This document shows, in pieces, positions 7,512 to 12,870 of a stretch of 15,333 bases of DNA (the first letter of the stretch is position 1; each line of letters begins with the position of its first letter). The position numbers and the translations under genes were made by a program. The DNA is from Clostridiales bacterium UBA735 (GTDB taxonomy: Bacteria > Bacillota > Clostridia > Oscillospirales > Oscillospiraceae). Below the pieces are notes generated by a model. The model searched no databases. It was given only the letters and a program-made list of their open reading frames with translations, and had not been told where the DNA came from. The stretch lies in assembly GCA_002298695.1 (NCBI GenBank), contig DBLB01000177.1, positions 1 through 15,333 on the forward strand, read 5' to 3'.

Positions 7512-8126
7512 TCACTTTCGCAGCCCGACAGCCGCAGCAATGACCGCAGCGGCGCCATCGATGCCGTATTCACTCGATGAGAGCATCAGATCATAGCTCT
7601 CCGGTTCGCCCCAGAGCGTATCCGCATAAAAATCGAAATGATGCTTGCGTAAACGGTCGATCTTCTGTGCCTTACGCATGGCCCGCTTTTCATCGAGGCC
7701 GCTGCGCGCGGTAATGCGCTTCATCCGGTCGTCGGCATCGGCGTAGAGAAATACGGACAGAGGGCGGCAACCCGCAATGCGCAGGATCGCGGATGCGCAG
7801 CGGCCGATGATGACGCAGCTGCCTTTTTCCGCGAGTTCCAGGATCACGCGGCGCTCCGCGTCAAATACCTGCGACTCTTCGGAGTAAAATGCTTCACTGA
7901 ATGCGGTACTGTCTGCGAGCGGATCGCCGGAAGCAACGACAACAAAATCCGTACCTTTTTCGTCATAGTTTGCAATGGACTGCTCGGAAAGACCGGTTTC
8001 CCGTGCGGCCTGCTGGATCAGGTATTTGTCATAACAGGGAATGCCCAGTTTCTTTGCGGCTGCTTCGCCGACTTCCCGGCCGCCGCTGCCATACTGGCGG
8101 CTGATGCAAATGATCGTTCGTTCCAT
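7512..8126 (-). CDS. Cytidylate-kinase-like family protein
   Basis: The 204-residue protein matches the cytidylate kinase-like (Cytidylate_kin2) family, widespread in Clostridia. It opens with a strand and nucleotide loop, ICISRQYGSGGREVG (residues 6-20). That loop has Arg where a standard P-loop has Lys. Other family blocks are SCVIIGRCA (103-111), VFLYADADDRMKRI (125-138) and FDFYADTLWGEPESYDL (164-180). The last resembles the NMP-kinase segment that contacts nucleotide, but a true CMP kinase is shorter and lacks this ending. The physiological substrate is not established for the family. AAGGAG is nine bases before the ATG. It is first in a leftward operon with a small membrane protein and a MATE exporter and is divergent from a LysR regulator, which suggests regulated expression rather than housekeeping. 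Confidence 0.88.
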   Translation of the reverse strand: MERTIICISRQYGSGGREVGEAAAKKLGIPCYDKYLIQQAARETGLSEQSIANYDEKGTDFVVVASGDPLADSTAFSEAFYSEESQVFDAERRVILELAEKGSCVIIGRCASAILRIAGCRPLSVFLYADADDRMKRITARSGLDEKRAMRKAQKIDRLRKHHFDFYADTLWGEPESYDLMLSSSEYGIDGAAAVIAAAVGLRK

Positions 8127-8158
8127 AGTGGTTTACTCCTTGCCTTTTCAGATTTCTC

Positions 8159-8187
8159 TTGACATTTTCAGGCGCATACTATATTAA
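8159..8187 (+). promoter_or_regulatory. Candidate promoter of the LysR gene
   Basis: TTGACA (8159-8164) is a perfect -35 box. Seventeen bases later comes TATTAA (8182-8187); TATATT at 15 bases is an alternative. The start would be near 8194, about 80 bases before the ATG at 8275, leaving the operator repeats in the leader where LysR binding could repress its own gene. Confidence 0.6.
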
Positions 8188-8208
8188 CAGGTTATAGAAA
8201 TATGTAAA
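8181..8208 (-). promoter_or_regulatory. Candidate promoter of the kinase-like/MATE operon
   Basis: On the minus strand TTTACA (8203-8208), 16 bases and TAATAT (8181-8186) give a plausible promoter with a start near 8174 and the ATG at 8126. The -10 overlaps the -10 of the divergent LysR promoter, so the two should compete. The LysR-type operator at 8216-8239 lies just upstream of this -35, the position expected for activation. Confidence 0.5.
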
Positions 8209-8215
8209 ATCTATC

Positions 8216-8253
8216 TTTGATATCTCGGCCATATCAAAATCGGATATCAAAAT
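8216..8253. promoter_or_regulatory. Putative LysR operator with flanking direct repeat
   Basis: TTTGATAT (8216-8223), seven bases and ATATCAAA (8231-8238) form a perfect 8-bp inverted repeat containing GAT-N11-ATC, which meets the T-N11-A rule for LysR-family sites. The right half, ATATCAAAAT (8231-8240), is repeated exactly at 8244-8253. The site sits between the divergent LysR gene and the kinase-like operon, its dyad centre about 54 bases upstream of the predicted leftward start. Assignment to the adjacent LysR protein is inference from position. Confidence 0.65.
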
Positions 8254-8274
8254 GTGCAGGGAGTGCAATTTGAA

Positions 8275-9180
8275 ATGTACATCAGCTACGAATACTACCG
8301 GATCTTTTACTATGTTGCGAAATGCGGGAATCTGACCCGCGCGGCGGCCGTTTTGCAGAACACTCAGCCGAATCTGACCCGCGCGGTCAAAAATCTGGAA
8401 GCGGAGATGGGATGCAAGCTGTTTACCCGGACGAACCGCGGGATGCTGCTGACGCCGGAGGGTGAGGCGCTCTACCGGCACATCCGCATCGCGTTTGCCG
8501 AGATCGAGGCCGGGGAGGCCGCCGTGATGCAGAGCCGCCGCATGGAACAGGGGACGGTCTGTCTGGCAGTCAGCGAGGGAGCGCTGCGCTGCCTGCTGCT
8601 GCCGGTGCTGAAGCAGTTCCGGACGCAGTATCCCGGCGTACACCTGCGGATCAGCAATTATTCCACGCCGCAGGCCATCGCGGCGCTTCACGAGACGACG
8701 GCGGATTTTGCCCTCGTTACGACGCCGGCCGCGCATGCACCGTCGCTGGTGCAGACGGATGTGAAGCCCGTGCAGGAGGTGTTCGTCTGCACGCGGGAGT
8801 TTTCCGGGCTTCTGGGGCGCAGCATCGCGCTTGCGGAGCTGGAACCGTATCCGCTCATCACACTCGGCCCGGGCACGACCTCCTACAGCTTTTACAGCGC
8901 CGCCTTTGCCGCGCAGGGTGTGCCGTTTCATCCGGCCATCGAGGCTGCGACGGCCGACCAGATCATCCCCATGGCCGAGGCAGGGCTGGGCATCGGGATC
9001 GTCCCGCAGGAGTTTCTGCATCCCGGGGATGACGTCTGTACCATCGCGCTTGTGCAGCCGCTGCCGCCGCGCGCCGTCTGTCTGGTCAAGCGCCGGGGGC
9101 AGCCGCTCAGCCTTGCGGCGCGGGAGCTGGAGCACATGCTCCTCGCTGCGGGCAGCGCGGCGCAGACAACCGGGCGGTAG
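8275..9180 (+). CDS. LysR-family transcriptional regulator
   Basis: The 301-residue protein has an N-terminal winged HTH: YYRIFYYVAKCGNLTRAAAV, followed by QNTQPNLTRAVKNLEAEMGC and KLFTRTNRGMLLTPEGEALY, the standard LysR pattern. The remainder fits the two-lobed effector domain, with LRISNYSTPQAIAALHETTADFAL split across its first lobe and GLGIGIVPQEF near the end of the second. The frame could begin at GTG 8254, but the ATG at 8275 fits the family start and has AGGGAG upstream, though at a rather long 11-base spacing. It is divergent from the kinase-like/small-membrane/MATE operon with LysR-type repeats between, so that operon is its likely target. The effector is unknown. The downstream neighbour is convergent, only 25 bases away, with no clear terminator. 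Confidence 0.93.
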   Translation: MYISYEYYRIFYYVAKCGNLTRAAAVLQNTQPNLTRAVKNLEAEMGCKLFTRTNRGMLLTPEGEALYRHIRIAFAEIEAGEAAVMQSRRMEQGTVCLAVSEGALRCLLLPVLKQFRTQYPGVHLRISNYSTPQAIAALHETTADFALVTTPAAHAPSLVQTDVKPVQEVFVCTREFSGLLGRSIALAELEPYPLITLGPGTTSYSFYSAAFAAQGVPFHPAIEAATADQIIPMAEAGLGIGIVPQEFLHPGDDVCTIALVQPLPPRAVCLVKRRGQPLSLAARELEHMLLAAGSAAQTTGR

Positions 9181-9205
9181 GGGCCGTATGGACGGGTGCG
9201 GAAAA

Positions 9206-10027
9206 TCAGGCGCGGCGGACGGGAATGCTGATCTCGGTGACGAACTCCTGCGGATCGCAGGTCAGACCGGAATCGATCAGCGTGATTTCCCGGGAATCGC
9301 CTGCGGCGAGAAAACCGTGGGTCTCCAGATATGCCATCAGGCGGCGGTAGTGCGCCGGGGCCTCCGGGTGGCTGCCGCGGAAGCGGACGCGGACGGCGTC
9401 CGTCTCCGGCAGCAGGCGCGTCGGTCCCTCGAACCGGTCCTCCTCGTCCAGCAGCAGAAACATGGCGTCGTATGCCGTGAAGCAGCCGGCGTTCAGGTGC
9501 TCCGCCGAGATGCCGATGCCGACCTTGCCGAGAAAGATCATGTCCTCCTGCTGGTGCTGCACCAACCGGCGCAGCGGCGCTTCAAGATCGAGCGCGCCGT
9601 CTACGCGCAGTGTCCCCGGCAGCCAGAGCATGCGGCTTTTCGGCAGGCGCACCGTTTGGATGTCGTCCAGCGGGGTCTGCTGTGCGTCGCGCAGCTGCCG
9701 CAGTCGGTTTTCGATTTTCCGCTCCACCCGCGCCAGCTCCTGCTGCTGCGTCTCCACCGTCTGCTTCTGCCGCAGCAGCGCCTGCTCCATCGTGCCGACG
9801 TCCCGCTTTTGCAGGAATGCGGCGATCTCCGGCAGCGGCATGTTCAGTGCGCGCAGATAGCGGATGGTATTGAGTGGCTCAAACTGCCGCACGCTGTAGT
9901 AGCGGTAGCCGCTGTCCGGGTCGATGAAGTCCGGTTTCAGCAGACCCAGGTGTTCATAGTGGCGCAGGCTGCTGACGCTCACGTGAAAGAGCTTCGCCAT
10001 GTCGCCGATGGTCAGGCGCGGATTCAT
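9206..10027 (-). CDS. MerR-family regulator with GyrI-like effector domain
   Basis: The 273-residue protein has a MerR-type DNA-binding domain at the N-terminus: LTIGDMAKLFHVSVSSLRHY (5-24), then DPDSGYRYYS (36-45) and QFEPLNTIRYLRALNMPLPE. A coiled-coil dimer helix follows (about 80-115, rich in Q, E and R). Residues about 125-273 resemble the GyrI-like multidrug-binding domain of BmrR-type regulators. Its ATG overlaps the MATE stop in an ATGA, with AGGAGGG six bases upstream, so the two genes are coupled. The promoter at 11399-11434 has a 19-bp spacer and central dyad, as MerR activators need. It most likely senses a drug-like or lipophilic cation and induces the exporter and itself. The ligand cannot be predicted. 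Confidence 0.92.
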   Translation of the reverse strand: MNPRLTIGDMAKLFHVSVSSLRHYEHLGLLKPDFIDPDSGYRYYSVRQFEPLNTIRYLRALNMPLPEIAAFLQKRDVGTMEQALLRQKQTVETQQQELARVERKIENRLRQLRDAQQTPLDDIQTVRLPKSRMLWLPGTLRVDGALDLEAPLRRLVQHQQEDMIFLGKVGIGISAEHLNAGCFTAYDAMFLLLDEEDRFEGPTRLLPETDAVRVRFRGSHPEAPAHYRRLMAYLETHGFLAAGDSREITLIDSGLTCDPQEFVTEISIPVRRA

Positions 10028-11367
10028 AGATATCCCTCCTGTTTCCGGTCCCGGTGCCGCAGCGCTGCATACGCGATCACGCAGATGAGAATGGAAAACA
10101 GCGAACCGACCGAGCAGGCAAAGCCCATCGGCAGCAGCGTCCGCGGGAAGAAGCGGGAGGCAAAATATGCGCCTGGGATGCGGACGAGCGTGATGGACAG
10201 GATGTTGTGCAGGAACGACAGACCGGATTTTCCGCGCGCGCAGAAATAGCCGCTGAAGCTGAACTGCACGCTGCCGAACAGACAGTCGAACACGTAGCCG
10301 CGCAGATACTGCCCGCCTGCGGCGGCCGCTGCGGTGTCGGGCGTGAACAGCCCGACGATCCGCTCCGCGGTCAGCAGCACCGCTGCGACAAAAATCATGC
10401 AGATCGATGCGGAGATCAGGATCGCGCAGCGGAGCGTCGCGACGGCACGCTCCGGCTTGCCCGCGCCGAGGTTCTGTGCACCGAGCGCCGAGACCGTAGA
10501 GAGCATGGATGACGGGACGAGGAACAAAAAGCCCATGATCTTCTCCACAATTCCGACTGCCGCTGCGTCGGTCAGGCCGCGGCGGTTGGCAATGATGGTG
10601 ATCGTGATGAAGGCGACCTGAATGAGGCCGTCCTGCACGGCGACCGGGATGCCGATGCGCAGGATTTTTTCGAGCGTGCTGCGCTCCGGACGGAAATCTG
10701 CCGCCGCCAGCGCCAGAAGACGCCGTTTTCGGATGGCGATCAGGGAGACGAGGACGCTGATGGCCTGTGAGAGCGTTGTGCCAAGCGCTGCGCCTGCAGG
10801 GCCCAGCCGGAGCGCGCCCATGAACAGGTAATCCAGCGCAATGTTGGCCGCACAGGCCACCGCGACGAACGCGAGCGGGCTGCGGCTGTCGCCCATGCCG
10901 CGGAAAATGGCGCTGATGATATTATATGCTGTGATGAACGGAATGCCGAGGAAGCAGATGGTCAGATAGCGGACGGTTCCCTCCATGGCGGCCTCCGGGG
11001 TGGACATCGCGGCCGCGATCGGGCGCGTCAGCGCCAGAAGCCCCGCCGTCAGCACTGCGGAGAGCGCCAGAAACAGTGCTGCCGTATTGCCGGCGCACTG
11101 GGACGCGGCGCGGCGGTTTTCTGCACCGACGGCCTGCGCGATCGTCACCGTGGAGCCCATCGCGAGGCCCACGAGCATCACGGTCAGCATGTGCATGACC
11201 TGCGAGCCGACGGACACCGCCGTCGTCGCTGCGACACCCTCGTACTGCCCGATGATGAACAGGCCAGCCATGCCGTAAAGCGTCTGCAAAAAATAGGAGA
11301 GCAGGTAGGGCAGGCAGAAGCGTGCGACCTGCCGCCCGACGCTGCCGGTGGTCAGATTGGTCTCCAT
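10024..11367 (-). CDS. MATE-family efflux transporter (second copy)
   Basis: This 447-residue, twelve-helix transporter belongs to the MATE superfamily but is clearly divergent from the one at 5908-7242. Family marks include RFCLPYLLSYFLQTLYGMAG (about residues 16-35), GSQVMHMLTVMLVGLAMGST and IISAIFRGMGDSRSPLAFV in the first half. KILRIGIPVAVQDGLIQVAF and STVSALGAQNLGAGKPERA mark the second half. The ATG at 11367 has GAGG seven bases upstream. It is the first gene of a two-gene operon with the MerR/GyrI regulator, whose start overlaps its stop by 4 bases. The MerR-type promoter directly upstream predicts drug-inducible expression. The ZinT-like lipoprotein gene is divergent across a 210-base region with its own promoter. 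Substrate not identifiable from sequence. Confidence 0.93.
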   Translation of the reverse strand: METNLTTGSVGRQVARFCLPYLLSYFLQTLYGMAGLFIIGQYEGVAATTAVSVGSQVMHMLTVMLVGLAMGSTVTIAQAVGAENRRAASQCAGNTAALFLALSAVLTAGLLALTRPIAAAMSTPEAAMEGTVRYLTICFLGIPFITAYNIISAIFRGMGDSRSPLAFVAVACAANIALDYLFMGALRLGPAGAALGTTLSQAISVLVSLIAIRKRRLLALAAADFRPERSTLEKILRIGIPVAVQDGLIQVAFITITIIANRRGLTDAAAVGIVEKIMGFLFLVPSSMLSTVSALGAQNLGAGKPERAVATLRCAILISASICMIFVAAVLLTAERIVGLFTPDTAAAAAGGQYLRGYVFDCLFGSVQFSFSGYFCARGKSGLSFLHNILSITLVRIPGAYFASRFFPRTLLPMGFACSVGSLFSILICVIAYAALRHRDRKQEGYL

Positions 11368-11398
11368 GGGATCGCCTCGTTTTCAGGTTTGTTTGATG

Positions 11399-11434
11399 AT
11401 TATAGCATAAACTCTGCAACAATTGTAGAGTCAA
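11399..11434 (-). promoter_or_regulatory. MerR-type promoter/operator of the MATE-merR operon
   Basis: On the minus strand TTGACT (11429-11434) is separated by 19 bases from TATGCT (11404-11409). The long spacer carries a dyad at 11411-11431 with arms ACTCTACAA and TTGCAGAGT (8 of 9 positions pair) around three bases. This over-long spacer with central dyad is the hallmark of MerR-activated promoters. A TGCTATAAT extended -10 (TATAAT at 11399-11404) overlaps it and may give some basal transcription. Confidence 0.82.
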
Positions 11435-11451
11435 GCTTTTTCGTTCCGGGA

Positions 11452-11481
11452 TTGACAACGGCGTGGGCGGCGTGTTATAAT
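11452..11481 (+). promoter_or_regulatory. Strong promoter of the ZinT-like lipoprotein gene
   Basis: Consensus TTGACA (11452-11457) and TATAAT (11476-11481) are separated by 18 bases. The start would be near 11488, directly at the first GGTTAGA repeat, leaving a leader of about 90 bases. Confidence 0.8.
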
Positions 11482-11488
11482 GCACAAC

Positions 11489-11542
11489 GGTTAGATGGCT
11501 CTAACCTTCGCTTATACACATTGGTTAGAGCACATTAACTAA
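11489..11542. repeat. Cluster of GGTTAGA-type half-sites in the lipoprotein leader
   Basis: GGTTAGA (11489-11495) pairs with TCTAACC (11500-11506) around 4 bases. The same right arm, extended as GCTCTAACC (11498-11506), also pairs perfectly with GGTTAGAGC (11523-11531) around 16 bases. Then TTGGTTA (11521-11527) and TAACTAA (11536-11542) form a 6-of-7 inverted repeat. The cluster starts at the predicted transcription start. It could be a multi-site operator or two mutually exclusive RNA hairpins. No known riboswitch is recognised. Confidence 0.7.
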
Positions 11543-11577
11543 AAAGAGCATACATGTGAAAAAGGAGAATTCTTGCT

Positions 11578-12444
11578 ATGAAACACACCACACGTCTGCT
11601 GGCGCTGCTGCTGGGCCTCTGCCTGCTGCTGGGGCTGACCGCCTGCACCTCGTCCGCACCCGCGGGCACCGAGACGACTGCTGCTGCCGCCACGGAGACC
11701 GCTGCGTCTGAGACTACGGAAGAGACCGAAGAAACCGCTGAACCGGAGCAGCCCACAGAGGCGGAGAGCGAAGAAGAAGCGGAAGTGCCCGCCGATTACG
11801 GCATCCTGACCGACATTGCCGGAAAAGGCGGTACGACCTATGCGAACCTGTTCACCGTCATCCTCGACGATCAATATGACGATATCTGGATGACGAAGGC
11901 TGCATCCATCGTCGGCGAGGACGCCGCGCGGGAGAACGTCGACTACCTCAAGGGCTTCATCAGCGCCGACATTTACGGCGAGGAGGCCGTCGAGGCGTAT
12001 AAGGATGCGGGCTATTTTATGTTTGACTGCTGGTATCTCGACGACGTCGACACGTTCACGTTCGACGGCGATACCATCACCACGAAGCTGACCGATGGCA
12101 GCGAGCAGACCCATACCTACGAATACCTCGGCAGCTATCGGCTCGGCGAGGGCGAGTCGATGACCTACGGCGGCGAGACGTTTGACCCGTCCTTCCCGGT
12201 CGACGTCTACAAGACTGCAGATGATGCGGGTGAATTCACGTATTTTCTGATGCGCGACGATACGATGCAGACCACGTGGCACATCGAGTTCCGCTACGGC
12301 AGCGACCTCGATCAGCTGCTGAGATACATGGAAGGCCCGTATGCCTACTGGCTTTCCGCCGGCATTGACGCGGATGCCAGCCCCGAGACGATTGACAGCG
12401 TGATCGACCTGTTCGTCAGCGAAAATCTCGGCGGCGAAGAATAA
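11578..12444 (+). CDS. ZinT-like lipoprotein with altered metal-site residues
   Basis: The 288-residue precursor has a lipoprotein signal peptide ending LTAC, with Cys23 as the lipid anchor, then an acidic Thr/Ala/Glu-rich linker (24-70). Residues about 76-262 resemble the ZinT (YodA) calycin-like domain. HTYEYLGSYRL (179-189) parallels KYDYDGYKIL of E. coli ZinT, and HIEFRYGSDLDQLLRYMEGP (235-254) parallels [20 protein letters not shown]. ZinT binds zinc or cadmium through three His residues. Here, by eye alignment, only H235 remains, with E237 and D227 or D228 in the other two places. Metal binding is therefore possible but not assured. AAAGGAG is ten bases before the ATG, under a strong promoter and repeat cluster. 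It is exposed outside the cell membrane. It is divergent from the MATE-merR operon, and a shared stress role is only a guess. Confidence 0.82.
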   Translation: MKHTTRLLALLLGLCLLLGLTACTSSAPAGTETTAAAATETAASETTEETEETAEPEQPTEAESEEEAEVPADYGILTDIAGKGGTTYANLFTVILDDQYDDIWMTKAASIVGEDAARENVDYLKGFISADIYGEEAVEAYKDAGYFMFDCWYLDDVDTFTFDGDTITTKLTDGSEQTHTYEYLGSYRLGEGESMTYGGETFDPSFPVDVYKTADDAGEFTYFLMRDDTMQTTWHIEFRYGSDLDQLLRYMEGPYAYWLSAGIDADASPETIDSVIDLFVSENLGGEE

Positions 12445-12469
12445 GCCCTGAAACTGCCCCTTCCCCTCT

Positions 12470-12505
12470 GCCCCGGCCGAAGAACGCTCCGGTCGGGGCT
12501 TTTTT
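12470..12505 (+). terminator. Intrinsic terminator of the ZinT-like lipoprotein gene
   Basis: GCCCCGGCCG (12470-12479) pairs with CGGTCGGGGC (12490-12499) with one G-U pair and a 10-base loop, followed by six Ts (12500-12505). It lies 25 bases after the stop codon. Confidence 0.93.
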
Positions 12506-12510
12506 GATAC

Positions 12511-12536
12511 AAAAAGCCGCCGGCAATGCCGGCGGC
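12511..12536 (-). terminator. Leftward intrinsic terminator with no evident gene before it
   Basis: On the minus strand GCCGCCGGC, three bases and GCCGGCGGC form a perfect 9-bp stem followed by five Ts (plus 12511-12515). It stands tail-to-tail with the lipoprotein terminator. The preceding leftward segment (12537-12711) shows no convincing gene: a frame from ATG 12694 lacks a ribosome binding site and runs through both terminators. It may be a backup stop for tRNA read-through or the end of a small RNA. Confidence 0.8.
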
Positions 12537-12711
12537 AGGGCGGAGCAGCACCCGTCGGGGGGAGCAAGGCGGCGAATTGTGAGGCGGATCGGCAGAACTT
12601 GTGTCTGCGGCTTCATCGTCATAAGGTGCGCGGCGACACCGGCAATGCGTCCGGCGCGGAAGAAATGCTGGGAATATCGGGAAAATCTGTTCATGCGGAC
12701 GGTGGGCGGAT

Positions 12712-12744
12712 AAAAAATAAGACACGACGGAAGTCGTGTCTTAT
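12712..12744 (-). terminator. Intrinsic terminator of the tRNA-Gly unit
   Basis: A perfect 12-bp stem, ATAAGACACGAC (12717-12728) with its complement at 12733-12744 and a 4-base loop, is followed on the minus strand by six Ts (12712-12717, partly within the stem). It begins only five bases after the tRNA's CCA end. Confidence 0.92.
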
Positions 12745-12748
12745 GGTC

Positions 12749-12824
12749 TGGAGCGGGTGACGAGGCTCGAACTCGCTACCTCCACCTTGGCAAGGTGGCG
12801 CTCTACCGGATGAGCTACACCCGC
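12749..12824 (-). tRNA. tRNA-Gly(GCC)
   Basis: The minus strand folds as a 76-base cloverleaf including an encoded CCA end. The acceptor stem is GCGGGTG (12818-12824) with CACCCGC (12753-12759), discriminator T. The D arm is GCTC...GAGC. The anticodon stem CCACC/GGTGG encloses TTGCCAA, anticodon GCC, reading GGC and GGU. The T arm is GCGAG TTCGAGC CTCGT, with one G-U pair. It is a single-gene unit with its own promoter and terminator. Confidence 0.97.
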
Positions 12825-12842
12825 ATCTCAAATGCAGGTGTT

Positions 12843-12870
12843 ATTATAGCAGAAATTCCGGAAATGTCAA
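12843..12870 (-). promoter_or_regulatory. Promoter of tRNA-Gly, overlapping the upstream stop codon
   Basis: On the minus strand consensus TTGACA (12865-12870), 16 bases and an extended -10 TGCTATAAT (TATAAT at 12843-12848) lie just upstream of the tRNA, with a start near 12836. The TGA stop of the transglutaminase-like lipoprotein gene (12867-12869) is part of the -35 box. Confidence 0.88.

Noticed and set aside
5908..11367. The two MATE genes as a tandem duplication
   Set aside because: Their sequences differ strongly throughout, they sit in different operons with different regulator families, and no DNA-level repeat was noticed.
12416..12694. Minus-strand frame beginning MNRFSRYSQHFF in the gap before the lipoprotein terminators
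   Set aside because: No ribosome binding site, low-complexity Arg/Pro composition, and it reads through two intrinsic terminators into the 3' end of the lipoprotein gene.
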